This document shows, piece after piece, positions 35,706 to 44,732 of a stretch of 64,000 bases of DNA. The first letter of the stretch is position 1. The number at the start of each line of letters is the position of its first letter. Origin of the DNA: Oscillospiraceae bacterium. Its GTDB lineage: Bacteria > Bacillota > Clostridia > Oscillospirales > Ruminococcaceae. The DNA lies in assembly GCA_016298065.1 (NCBI GenBank), contig JAEDDN010000005.1:48963-112962 (forward strand). The letters are read 5' to 3'. A program made the translations under genes and the position numbers. The notes beneath the pieces are model-generated. The model was not told the DNA's origin. It searched no databases and saw only the letters and a list, made by a program, of their open reading frames with translations.

Positions 35706-35904
35706 GATTGGAGCACAAAGAAGCCTAAAAGACAGTATTTCAATTTAAAAATTAGTTATTTTCTAACAAATCAACACCTTAAAAATAGGTAATATGTTCT
35801 TTTTACAAAGAAATTAAAATAAAATTACAAAAACTATGTACATTTATACTAAATTATTGTATATTGATATATGTGTGAACATTTTTTGAAAGGCGGTCTT
35901 AATT

Positions 35905-37533
35905 TTGGCAGCAAATTATACATTAGCAGTAGAAATAAATCAAAGCGGAATTGCAATTACTCCGTTTTTACTAAAGGATAATGCTTTGTCCGCACCCAAA
36001 AGCGCATTTTACTCATATCCCGAAAATATGACGATGATGACGGTGTTTGACGACATTCCTTTGTTCGTAACATTTTTTAAGCAATGCTTAGGTCAGGATA
36101 TTTTACTGGCAAACAAGCAGATTGTCATTATTTTAAAAGACAGTCTTTACATAGAAAAGGAATTCTCACATAAAAAGGCTAATCTCAAAAACATCAAAAT
36201 GATAGCTAATATTGAAGCAGGCGCAGTAATAAACGATGCTGAAAGCGACTATCAGATAGAGGTATTCAGTTACGGTAACGGCACCAACATAAAGGGCGAA
36301 TGCAAATCGGCGTTATACGCCTTTTCAAAATATAATATCCGTGAGCTTAAAAAGGAATTTGAGCTTGCGGGCTTTAACCTTACAAAAATAGTTCCGCTTA
36401 TGAACGGATATTGTTATGCGACAAGAGAGTTTTTAAATAACTCCAAGTACGCAAGCACCCTTGATAACAAGTGTTATACCACCCTTAACTTTAACGACAG
36501 CCATGTAAGAGTAGGCGTTTTTTATAAGGGTACAATGCTTTATGCAAATGTGTTCGACAGCCCGTTTGGCGCTATGGTAAATATGGTAGCCGATTTTATC
36601 GACATAGATAAGAAAAAAGCAGAGGAATATCTTTTAAATATCGGTATGTTTGCAAATATGCTTGACAAGAGAGCCGCTAACAGCATAAGCAAGCTCGAGC
36701 GTCAGCTTATAACCGAATTTAACACTAAGATAGAAGATATTTTCCGTTCAATACACTTTATCGCTGCCGCAGAAAGACTTGAAATTTCAAAGGTTGTAAT
36801 CAGCGGTAAATACTCCGGCATAAACTGTCTTGACCGTTATATTCAGGATATATATGCGGTTGAAACCAATGCCATAGAAGTTTTGGCGCCTAACGTAAGA
36901 AGCCGTATAAATATCAATCAGGAAGCAAGCGGCGAATGGATTGACGGGCTAACCTTATACGGCGTAATAAAAACTTCGGTAAACTTCTGCAACGAGTTTA
37001 TGTCCAAACAGCTTGAAAAGAAAAAGATGATCGGTATCGTTGCGGCAAGCTTAGCAGTAGTTATCTTAATTATGCTTATACAGCCGATAATTTATATGGT
37101 AAACGGCATTCAAACAAAAAGCGCACAAGCTGCCCTCGAACAGCCTCAAATCCAGCAGATAAGAGCACTTTTGGATACACAGGAAGCAAATAGGGAGCAG
37201 ATAAACACCTTGCAGTCGGATATAGACGTTTTGCCTTATAACAAAACCTACGCAAGACTTTATTGCGAGCTGTTACTCGATATTTTTGAAAAGAGTCCGA
37301 CCGCTACAATAAAAACATATACATACGACAACACCTCCGGTAAATTTACTGTCAGCTTTGAGCTTGCAAACGGAGCACATACGGATTATATAGCTATAAG
37401 AAACGCTATAAACAACACGGGAGTATTAGAGTGCAGTCAGGCATATAATTACTCTATAAACTCCGAGACAGGCGTTTCCACCTATAATATATCCGTAATG
37501 GTAGTAGACAGCGAATTCACCACATACAATTAA
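35905..37533 (+). CDS. pilM: Type IV pilus assembly PilM-PilN fusion protein
   Basis: The 542-residue product begins with a PilM-like actin fold of about 350 residues (start LAVEINQSGIAI, later VVISGKYSG). A membrane helix follows at about 375-396, and then a PilN-like part of about 145 residues with a short coiled coil and an alpha/beta domain. PilM and PilN link the cytoplasmic motor to the alignment complex; fused PilMN proteins are known from clostridia. TTG at 35905 follows AAAGGCGG. It is the first gene of the seven-kilobase pilus operon. Confidence 0.8.
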   Translation: MAANYTLAVEINQSGIAITPFLLKDNALSAPKSAFYSYPENMTMMTVFDDIPLFVTFFKQCLGQDILLANKQIVIILKDSLYIEKEFSHKKANLKNIKMIANIEAGAVINDAESDYQIEVFSYGNGTNIKGECKSALYAFSKYNIRELKKEFELAGFNLTKIVPLMNGYCYATREFLNNSKYASTLDNKCYTTLNFNDSHVRVGVFYKGTMLYANVFDSPFGAMVNMVADFIDIDKKKAEEYLLNIGMFANMLDKRAANSISKLERQLITEFNTKIEDIFRSIHFIAAAERLEISKVVISGKYSGINCLDRYIQDIYAVETNAIEVLAPNVRSRININQEASGEWIDGLTLYGVIKTSVNFCNEFMSKQLEKKKMIGIVAASLAVVILIMLIQPIIYMVNGIQTKSAQAALEQPQIQQIRALLDTQEANREQINTLQSDIDVLPYNKTYARLYCELLLDIFEKSPTATIKTYTYDNTSGKFTVSFELANGAHTDYIAIRNAINNTGVLECSQAYNYSINSETGVSTYNISVMVVDSEFTTYN

Positions 37534-37565
37534 ACCGACGGTGCATTTAAAGGAGGTAAGTCAAG

Positions 37566-38312
37566 ATGAAAAATAAAACATTACTTATGGGTGTAGGCTG
37601 GGCGCTTGTTTTACTGCTTATACTTGCAATATACTATATGACAGCTTTTACAAGGCTTGGCGAAAAAATTACAGACTTAAAGCAAACAAGACAGGAATAT
37701 AAAGATGAATACGGGGTTTTAGCCGCAAATATCGGCAACGAGGACGTATTGCAGGCACAGATAGACGCACAACAGCAAACTATAGAGGACTTAAAGGGTA
37801 AATTAAGCGACTTTAACGCAGTTAATATCGCAGACTTTTTGTTTGACGCTGAAAGCAAAGCGGGCGTAATCGCAGGCTCTGCAAGCGTAGGCGACGTAGT
37901 TTGGTATACAAACAGGGTAAGCTCTGAGGGCAGATGTCTTTGCAGCTCGGTTATATCCCAGACCTTTACGGTAGCTCAGGCGAAAAATGTTGACGGCGAA
38001 TGGTTAGTTAAGGAAAACGACAAGCCGCTTGCTACGGTAAATACCGAAACGGGTGAAGTAAGCGAGGTTAGCGCTTCGTCCTTGTCAATAACTCAAAACG
38101 ACAAGCAGGCACTTTATTTCACTCACCTTTTTGAAGATGCTTCGTCAGGCTCTGCGTTTTATGTAAACAGCCTCACACGTTCGAGAAATTCCGATCAAGA
38201 CGTATATACGCTTAATTACACATATTATTTCTATGCAAGCGAAGAGGAATCGGCTTCAAAAATTGCTGCAGCAAGAGCTGCTGCAGAGGCCGCCGCTGAT
38301 GATGAGGAATAA
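37566..38312 (+). CDS. pilO: PilO-like type IV pilus alignment protein
   Basis: The 248-residue product has one N-terminal membrane helix (about 8-26), a coiled coil (about 35-80), and an extracytoplasmic domain, with an Ala/Glu-rich tail. This is the PilO architecture, although sequence similarity alone is weak. It starts 32 bp after the PilM-PilN gene with AAAGGAGG, and PilO normally pairs with PilN, which supports the call. Confidence 0.72.
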   Translation: MKNKTLLMGVGWALVLLLILAIYYMTAFTRLGEKITDLKQTRQEYKDEYGVLAANIGNEDVLQAQIDAQQQTIEDLKGKLSDFNAVNIADFLFDAESKAGVIAGSASVGDVVWYTNRVSSEGRCLCSSVISQTFTVAQAKNVDGEWLVKENDKPLATVNTETGEVSEVSASSLSITQNDKQALYFTHLFEDASSGSAFYVNSLTRSRNSDQDVYTLNYTYYFYASEEESASKIAAARAAAEAAADDEE

Positions 38313-38315
38313 GAT

Positions 38316-39074
38316 ATGCTAAAATACATATTGTGCGCCGCTGCGGCGCTTATCTTAGCAGGGCTTTTTACCTTTTTGACAAAGGCGCTTTTTGAGCGTG
38401 TGCCTGAGTCGTGGCTCAGCGACTATGACGAGGAGTTTACAGGTAACTCGGGCGAAGACAGAATATCAAAAAGGGCACTGCCCGTTATATTCACAACCTT
38501 TGCGTTAAGCTCGTTTTTCAGCTTTATGCAGTATCTTCAGTACGGTATAAAGGGCGCTGTTTTGATTGCTTGCGTCGGACTTATAGTATATTTTCTTGTG
38601 ATGACTTATATTTCCGACCTTAAATACACCATTATACCCGACCAGTTTGTAGTGGCTATAGCGGTACTTGCCATAATGGTTATAATCCTCGATTTGCCTT
38701 TGGGGTTAAAGCTGTTTCACTCTAACTGGCTCTCGGTTTTGTGGGGAGCGCTTATAGGGTTCGGAGTATTCTTTATAATAGGAGCGATAGGCTCGCTTAT
38801 AACTAAGAAAAACGCCTTCGGTTTTGGCGACATTAAGCTTCTTACGGCTTTAGGGCTTTTTTCAGGCACCGAAGGGATAATCATAATACTGATTATTTCG
38901 GTTTTGATTGCAACAATTCACTTTGTCGCACTTATGCTTATGGGTAAGCTTAAGCGTGGCGAATATAAACCGTTCGGACCGTATATCTGTATAGCCACCA
39001 TTGTGTATATTTCCTTCAGAAGCTATATAGTTATGGGCGTAGACTGGTATTTATCACTGCTTATGGGCAGATAA
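38316..39074 (+). CDS. pilD: Type IV prepilin peptidase (A24 family)
   Basis: This 252-residue polytopic membrane protein has two catalytic Asp of the aspartyl prepilin peptidases: the first in SDLKYTIIPD and the second in GFGDIKLL. The N-terminal CxxC zinc/methylase domain of classical PilD is absent, so it may only cleave, not methylate, pilins. It begins 3 bp after the PilO-like gene stop and is presumably coupled to it. Confidence 0.88.
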   Translation: MLKYILCAAAALILAGLFTFLTKALFERVPESWLSDYDEEFTGNSGEDRISKRALPVIFTTFALSSFFSFMQYLQYGIKGAVLIACVGLIVYFLVMTYISDLKYTIIPDQFVVAIAVLAIMVIILDLPLGLKLFHSNWLSVLWGALIGFGVFFIIGAIGSLITKKNAFGFGDIKLLTALGLFSGTEGIIIILIISVLIATIHFVALMLMGKLKRGEYKPFGPYICIATIVYISFRSYIVMGVDWYLSLLMGR

Positions 39075-39118
39075 ACCTTTATAAATTTTGGGCTTCGGCT
39101 CGGCAAGAGGGATAGTAT

Positions 39119-40825
39119 ATGAGATTTTCACGAATGAGAATAGGTGAGCTCTTAATTCAGGCGGGAGTTCTGACAAGAGATGAACTTAAAAAAGCGCTCG
39201 ACATTCAGAAAACTTCAAGCAAGCGTATCGGTGAAATACTTATAGAGTGTGAGTATATAACCGAGCACGACCTTATGTTAGCGCTTGCAAAACAGCTTAA
39301 TATCGAGTATGTGGATTTAGACGAATGCGATATACCGCAGGAAATGGCAATGATACTAAACGAAAATACCGTAATGGATAAGCATGCGTTGCCGATAAAG
39401 GTTGAAAATCACGTTATGACTCTTGCCATAAACGATCCGCTTGACTATGCGCTTATAAACGACTTGCAAATCTTCACCAAAATGAAGATAAACGCCGTGC
39501 TTTGCGAAAAGAGTAAAATCGACGCAAGAGCAAAAGAGCTTTATGCCGCTAAAAAGGCGTATGAAGCTGCGGAAGAATTAAACAGAGAAAAAGAGTATCA
39601 GGAAGAGGAAGAGCCTGAGGACGACGAAGAGCTTGAGGTAATCGAGGGAGACGACGACGATCAGCCTGTAATAAAAATGGTAAACACCATGATTGAGCAG
39701 GCGGTCTTGCTTGAGGCGAGCGATATACATATTGAACCGCAGAAAAAGAGAATGATTATACGCTTCCGTATCGACGGCAGGTTAAATGTATATATGAGAG
39801 CCGAGATTTCGGCACTCTCGGCAGTCGTATCGAGAATTAAGTTTATCGGCGGTATGAATATCGCAGAAAAAAGGCTTCCGCAGGACGGACGTCTTAACTA
39901 TCGCTTTAACGGCACGACTATCGACCTTCGTATTTCGGTTTTGCCTACTATCTTCGGCGAAAAGGTGGTAATGAGAATTACCACAGCCTTAAACTTTGAT
40001 ATGAAAAAAGAGGAAATAGGCTTTACTCCCGAAAACTTAGAGCATTTTAATAACTTTTTGCAGTTATCTCACGGTATTATCCTGCTTACAGGACCTACGG
40101 GAAGCGGTAAGTCAACAACCCTTTATACCGCTATCAAGGAGCTTAACCGTGACGATATAAATATAATCACGGTTGAAAACCCCGTCGAAATGATTATTCC
40201 GGGTGTATCGCAGGTAGAGGTTACCGGCGAAAACAGAGGTCTTACCTTTGCGCTGGCGCTTAGGTCTATCTTGCGTCAGGACCCCGACATAGTAATGGTC
40301 GGCGAGATTCGTGACGAGGAAACGGCGTCTATCGCCGCCAGCGTTGCGATAACAGGTCACTTGGTATTCAGTACGCTTCATACCTACGACTCACCGAGCG
40401 CAATAGTGCGTCTTGTTGATATGGGCGTTGCACCTTATATGGTTTCGTCGGCGGTTGCAGGCGTTATCTCACAAAGACTTGTAAGAAAGATTTGCCCCGA
40501 GTGTAAAAAAGCTTATGAGGCAACCTTAGAGGATAAAAAGATTTTGGGCATATCCTCCGACGAGCCGCTTACGCTTTATAAGGGCGAGGGCTGTGAGCAT
40601 TGTAAAAATACAGGTTATAAGGGCAGAACCACAATACACGAGGTTATGCATGTAACACCTGCCATTAAAACTGCAATTCACGCAGGCAAAAGCACCGCCG
40701 AGATAAAGGAAATTGCTATTTCAGAGGGAATGACAACTCTTAGCGAAAACTGCAAGCAAATTGTGTTAAACGGCGACACCACAACCGAAGAAATGTTGAG
40801 AACCTGCTCGGCAGAGAGCGAATAA
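39119..40825 (+). CDS. pilB: Type IV pilus extension ATPase PilB
   Basis: The 568-residue hexameric ATPase powers pilin polymerisation. An N-terminal MshEN-type domain has two similar half-motifs, RIGELLIQAGVL (about 7-18) and RIGEILIECEYI, of the type that binds cyclic di-GMP. An acidic linker (about 160-190) leads to the N2 domain with SDIHIEPQ. Walker A GPTGSGKST is at 325-333, Walker B in DPDIVMVGE, and a zinc motif has C459-x2-C462 and C492-x2-C495. The Asp box reads TVENPVE instead of the usual TVEDPVE. ATG at 39119 follows a weak GAGGGAT. Confidence 0.95.
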   Translation: MRFSRMRIGELLIQAGVLTRDELKKALDIQKTSSKRIGEILIECEYITEHDLMLALAKQLNIEYVDLDECDIPQEMAMILNENTVMDKHALPIKVENHVMTLAINDPLDYALINDLQIFTKMKINAVLCEKSKIDARAKELYAAKKAYEAAEELNREKEYQEEEEPEDDEELEVIEGDDDDQPVIKMVNTMIEQAVLLEASDIHIEPQKKRMIIRFRIDGRLNVYMRAEISALSAVVSRIKFIGGMNIAEKRLPQDGRLNYRFNGTTIDLRISVLPTIFGEKVVMRITTALNFDMKKEEIGFTPENLEHFNNFLQLSHGIILLTGPTGSGKSTTLYTAIKELNRDDINIITVENPVEMIIPGVSQVEVTGENRGLTFALALRSILRQDPDIVMVGEIRDEETASIAASVAITGHLVFSTLHTYDSPSAIVRLVDMGVAPYMVSSAVAGVISQRLVRKICPECKKAYEATLEDKKILGISSDEPLTLYKGEGCEHCKNTGYKGRTTIHEVMHVTPAIKTAIHAGKSTAEIKEIAISEGMTTLSENCKQIVLNGDTTTEEMLRTCSAESE

Positions 40826-40856
40826 TATAAAGACACACTAAGAAAGGTACAAAGCT

Positions 40857-41918
40857 ATGGACTTTTACGAGATTATAAAATCAGCTGTTGAAAACAATGC
40901 GTCGGATATACATATATCTACAGGCAATAAGCCCGCTGTCCGTATAGACGGTAAAATAAGATTTGTGGGCGAGCAAGCCGTTACCGACGATATGGTTAAG
41001 GAATTTATCATAAGCTATATCGGAGAAAATATCTATAAGAAATATTTAGATAAGCTTGACGTTGACTGTTCTGCCGAAGTGGCAGGGCTTGCACGCTTTA
41101 GGGTTAATATTTTTAAACAAACCTGCGGTACGTCGGTTGCAATGAGAATTGTAAAGGACGAAATCCCCGAAATCACAACGCTTAATCTTCCGCAGTCTAT
41201 CGGAAATATCCTTCAAATGAAGGAAGGCTTGGTTTTGGTAACAGGCCCTACGGGAAGCGGTAAGTCCACAACCCTTGCGGCTATAATAAATGAGTTTAAT
41301 AAAAACAAGGAGCTTCATATAATTACAATCGAAGACCCTATCGAATATGTACACACGCCGAAAAACAGCGTTATAGTACAGCGTGAGGTAGGCCAGCACA
41401 GCTTTTCTTACGCAAACGCACTCAGATCTGCGCTCAGAGAGGACCCTGACATTATCCTCGTGGGTGAGATGAGAGACTTAGAGTCTATCTCGATTGCGCT
41501 TACAGCGGCTGAAACAGGACACCTTGTGCTTTCTACACTGCATACCATCGGTGCGGCAAAAACAATAAACCGTTTGGTAGACGCCTTCCCGAAAGAACAG
41601 CAACAGCAGATAAGAATACAGCTTTCAATGGTACTGCGTTCGGTTATTTCTCAAAGGCTCTTACCGCTTAAAAGCGGCGTAGGACGTATAGGCGCATTTG
41701 AAATGATGTTTGTAAACAACGCTATCGGAAACCTCATAAGAGAGGGCAAGGTAGCTAATATAAATCAGATTATTGAAACCAGCGGTAAAGAGGGTATGAT
41801 TTTACTCGACAAGTATATTGCAGAGCTTTTAAAAGCCAATGTAATTACGCCTGAGGTTGCAAGTGAATTCTCGCAGGAGAGTATGACCTACAAAAATAAT
41901 CCGATATATAAAATTTAG
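40857..41918 (+). CDS. pilT: Type IV pilus retraction ATPase PilT
   Basis: The 353-residue protein has the short PilT architecture: SDIHISTGNKPAVRIDG at the N-terminus, Walker A GPTGSGKST from Gly130, IEDPIEYVH, Walker B DPDIILVGEMRD and the His box HLVLSTLHT. The conserved AIRNLIRE motif needed for retraction in other species reads AIGNLIRE (residues 289-296), with Gly in place of Arg. ATG at 40857 follows AAGAAAGG. Its presence suggests dynamic pili capable of twitching or DNA uptake. Confidence 0.95.
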   Translation: MDFYEIIKSAVENNASDIHISTGNKPAVRIDGKIRFVGEQAVTDDMVKEFIISYIGENIYKKYLDKLDVDCSAEVAGLARFRVNIFKQTCGTSVAMRIVKDEIPEITTLNLPQSIGNILQMKEGLVLVTGPTGSGKSTTLAAIINEFNKNKELHIITIEDPIEYVHTPKNSVIVQREVGQHSFSYANALRSALREDPDIILVGEMRDLESISIALTAAETGHLVLSTLHTIGAAKTINRLVDAFPKEQQQQIRIQLSMVLRSVISQRLLPLKSGVGRIGAFEMMFVNNAIGNLIREGKVANINQIIETSGKEGMILLDKYIAELLKANVITPEVASEFSQESMTYKNNPIYKI

Positions 41919-41932
41919 GAGAGTGAAGCCAA

Positions 41933-43171
41933 ATGCTTTATAGTTATGAGGCCATTAACGAAAAAGGTAAAAAGGAAACGGGTCAGCTCAATGCCGAGAA
42001 CAAAAAGATGGCACTGGACTCGTTAAAGGCACAGTTGTTAACACCGATAGCAATTATTGAGCTTGGCACTGACGGTAAGCCTAAAGATGTTCCTTTTTGG
42101 GAAAAGGATCTGTTCCAAAAGGAAATTTACGATGTAAAAGTAAAAAAGAAAACCGTGTTTGCATTTTTGCACCAGATGGCAATAATGCTCAGAAGCGGTG
42201 TTTCACTTTCGCTTTGTATGGAGGTTATGAAGGATTCCGAAAAGGATAAGAAGTTTAAGCGCATAATCACCGAAATGCACAGCGACCTATATAACGGCAT
42301 AAGCGTTGCCGAATCAATGCAAAAGTTTAAGGCTTTTCCGGCTATCGTAACAAATATTATCTCGTCCGGTGAATTAAACGGTCGTCTTGATACTGCTTTT
42401 GAGCAGGCGGCGGCCTTGCTGGAAAAGGAAATTAAGCTTACCTCGCAAATAAGAGGCGCTATGATCTATCCGTGCATACTGCTTGTTTTGACAATCGGAC
42501 TTGTAATCATTATGAACGTTGTTGTACTTCCTGCGTTTACCGGAATTTTTGAGCAGTTTGACGCAGAGCTTCCCGCAATAACAAAAGCGCTTATGGCGGT
42601 GTCCGCCTTTATGAGAAGCTTCTGGTGGTTGCTTCTCCTCATAATAGTAGGTATCATAGCAGGTTATATATTCTTAAACAACAAAAACCACGCTTTTCGT
42701 CTTAAAAAAGATGAGCTTATGTTAAAGATACCGCTGTTTGGTAAAATGCTTGCAAAATCTTATGTATCACGTTTTTGCCGTATTTTAGCTTCACTTATCG
42801 ACGCAGGCGTAGACGTAGTACAGTCGCTTGAAATTGCCAGAGGCGTTATTAAAAATGCCTACATACAGCATATTTTAGGCGAGGTCGCAAGAGAAATTAA
42901 GCTCGGTATTCCGATAAGTGAATCCATTTCAAAGTACCCTGTGTTCGACTCGCTGTTTATTTCAATGCTTCGTGTCGGCGAGGAATCCGGTTCGCTCGCA
43001 GATACGCTTTACAAAATGGCGGATATGTACGAGGAACAAACCGAGGACAACATAAAGGTTGCTATGAGTTTTTTGGAGCCTGCAATTATCGTTATTATGG
43101 CGGTGGTTGTCGGTACGGTTGTTATTTCGATTATCACTCCTATGTTCAAAATGTACTCTATTATTAAATAG
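41933..43171 (+). CDS. pilC: Type IV pilus inner-membrane platform protein PilC
   Basis: The 412-residue protein has two GspF repeats, each with a cytoplasmic helical bundle and membrane helices near residues 175-198, 222-242 and 385-405. FAFLHQMAIMLRSGVSL and FCRILASLIDAGVDV are the paired repeat signatures. It is the platform on which PilB and PilT act. ATG at 41933 follows TAGGAGAGTG, 14 bp after pilT. It closes the operon; no pilin gene with a GFTLIE-type leader is present here. Confidence 0.94.
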   Translation: MLYSYEAINEKGKKETGQLNAENKKMALDSLKAQLLTPIAIIELGTDGKPKDVPFWEKDLFQKEIYDVKVKKKTVFAFLHQMAIMLRSGVSLSLCMEVMKDSEKDKKFKRIITEMHSDLYNGISVAESMQKFKAFPAIVTNIISSGELNGRLDTAFEQAAALLEKEIKLTSQIRGAMIYPCILLVLTIGLVIIMNVVVLPAFTGIFEQFDAELPAITKALMAVSAFMRSFWWLLLLIIVGIIAGYIFLNNKNHAFRLKKDELMLKIPLFGKMLAKSYVSRFCRILASLIDAGVDVVQSLEIARGVIKNAYIQHILGEVAREIKLGIPISESISKYPVFDSLFISMLRVGEESGSLADTLYKMADMYEEQTEDNIKVAMSFLEPAIIVIMAVVVGTVVISIITPMFKMYSIIK

Positions 43172-43183
43172 ATTAGAAAAGTT

Positions 43184-43217
43184 TATCCCCCTGTTCAGAA
43201 ATGAATAGGGGGAATTT
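43184..43217 (+). terminator. Probable terminator of the pilus operon
   Basis: CCCCCTGTTC pairs with GAATAGGGGG around AGAAAT. The following AATTTA is a weak T-run; on the minus strand it could also end the SHOCT-protein gene. Confidence 0.6.
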
Positions 43218-43236
43218 AAACGATTTATATTTTGTT

Positions 43237-44028
43237 TTATAAATTTAATAATTCTTTTTTCTTAGCATCAAATTCTTCTTTCGTTATTGCTCCAATATCA
43301 AGTAATTCTTTGTATTTTTTTATTTCATCTGCGGCTGAATTATTAGAGACAATAGGTTGTTCTTTTGAAAGTTCACTTATGATAGTTTGGAATTTAGATA
43401 AAATTTGTTGTGCATTCCCAAATGCCGTTTGATATATAAAACCGTTTTTCTTGATGCCAGATGTATTATTTATCAGAGTAATATAAAACAAAGGTCGATC
43501 GCTACTATTGGTTGTAACTTTTATTTGTAGGTTTGTACATACAGAGTTACTCTTTTTTCCTGTAGTAGCACCGACTATTGCTCCAACACCGCCAAACAGA
43601 GCCCCACCGACAACAGCTCTGCCTAAGCCGCCTTTTGAAACAGAAGCGCCATCTTCTAACAATTCGAAATCAACAATGTTGTTATATAAAAACACATAAG
43701 ACTTATCAATACTTGATGTAATAGTTCCTTGTGGAATAGCAAACCATTTGTTTGTATCGTCAAACCAAATATAGCCGCCTATCTGCATTGTTGGATGGAA
43801 TGAACTTATCCTTTTAGAATTTTCAGCCAAATCATTTTTTACAAACTCTATTCTTTCTCTTAACTGTTCAACAGTAGAGTTATTTACATTGTTAATATTA
43901 AATCCTGTGGTTAGGTTAAGTCCTCTAACGCAATCTTTGCATAATTTCCTGTTATTTGACAGTTTGGCTCCAGCAGTTTTGATTTCTTCTCCGCATAATA
44001 TACAGTTTTCTTTTTTAAATAGTCCCAT
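43237..44028 (-). CDS. Zinc-ribbon and SHOCT-domain protein of unknown function
   Basis: The 263-residue product has an N-terminal zinc ribbon (Cys9, 12, 30, 33; DUF4428-like), a middle beta-rich region around WFAIPQGTI, a glycine-zipper stretch (about 130-157) that may enter membranes, and a C-terminal SHOCT motif (KKYKELLDIGAITKEEFDAKK). ATG at 44028 has AAGGAGA upstream. Codon use is more AT-rich than in the neighbours and the gene stands alone on the opposite strand, which suggests acquisition. SHOCT proteins often appear in phages and accessory islands; no function is known. Confidence 0.8.
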   Translation of the reverse strand: MGLFKKENCILCGEEIKTAGAKLSNNRKLCKDCVRGLNLTTGFNINNVNNSTVEQLRERIEFVKNDLAENSKRISSFHPTMQIGGYIWFDDTNKWFAIPQGTITSSIDKSYVFLYNNIVDFELLEDGASVSKGGLGRAVVGGALFGGVGAIVGATTGKKSNSVCTNLQIKVTTNSSDRPLFYITLINNTSGIKKNGFIYQTAFGNAQQILSKFQTIISELSKEQPIVSNNSAADEIKKYKELLDIGAITKEEFDAKKKELLNL

Positions 44029-44400
44029 TTTAAGTCTCCTTATAATCCATAAAATATATAGGATGTTATTATATCCCTTAAAGCAATAGAGTTTAAGTTA
44101 AGAATATGATAGTAAATTATTATGCTTAAGGGGGCATCTATACAATAACATACAATCATTATTTATTCAATAGTTAAAAGTCGTTGTAATGCTTACTAAA
44201 AATGTGTAAATGTAAGGACATTAAATAGGGCTCTTGCGTTATTAACAAAGTTTGACAATCTTACGGCTACTTGATGTTATGATTATGTACATTTATTCAT
44301 CGCTTTTTATTTTACCGATATTTCTTTGCAACCCCTTCATTTCCCAGCAAAATGCACAATAATCTTTCTTTACCACTTAAAAAGATTTACATTTAAAACA
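44029..44400. other. AT-rich intergenic region upstream of the S10 operon
   Basis: About 370 bp with no supported frame and no recognisable RNA gene. It probably contains the minus-strand promoter of the SHOCT-protein gene (a TATAAT-like word near 44070) but the -35 box is unclear. Confidence 0.4.
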
Positions 44401-44401
44401 G

Positions 44402-44430
44402 TTGCCAATAATAAGGATATAAGATATAAT
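44402..44430 (+). promoter_or_regulatory. Promoter of the S10 super-operon
   Basis: TTGCCA (44402-44407) and TATAAT (44425-44430) are spaced by 17 bp. No other promoter of this quality is seen before rplQ. Confidence 0.8.
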
Positions 44431-44436
44431 AATTAT

Positions 44437-44732
44437 TGCGTGACTGCGACAGATATGCGTTGAAGCGAAAGGTTGCTGCACTTGTGCAGGTTTTTTCGTG
44501 GAGTATGTCCGATTTCAAACCGGGCGACCAATTTTGAACATTTTTGTGATGTGCAATATCCCTGCAAGAAGTATGTCTTGCAGATGTGATTGCCGAAAGC
44601 ATTATAAAAAAGGTCTGCGTTCCGGAAAAACTTTGTGTTTTTTCGGTTTTCTTATTGTAATAAGATGAAACACACGGAGGCGTGTTCAGAATTTGTCTAA
44701 CCCCCAAATAAATGCTTTAGGAGGCGATGACA
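44437..44732 (+). promoter_or_regulatory. Long structured 5' leader of rpsJ
   Basis: Nearly 300 nt separate the promoter from rpsJ. Hairpins are visible: CTGCA/TGCAG at about 44478-44491 followed by GGTTTTTT, CTGCAAGA/TCTTGCAG near 44563-44583, CCGGAAAAAC/GTTTTTTCGG near 44624-44650, and CACGGAGGCGTG near 44672-44684. The S10 operon of several bacteria is controlled by L4 binding to such a leader, but I cannot align this one to a known L4 site. Confidence 0.5.

Noticed and set aside
35524..35718. Minus-strand frame within repeat copy E
   Set aside because: It consists of repeat sequence (for example the tail HSERSEESF, a known false frame from such repeats).
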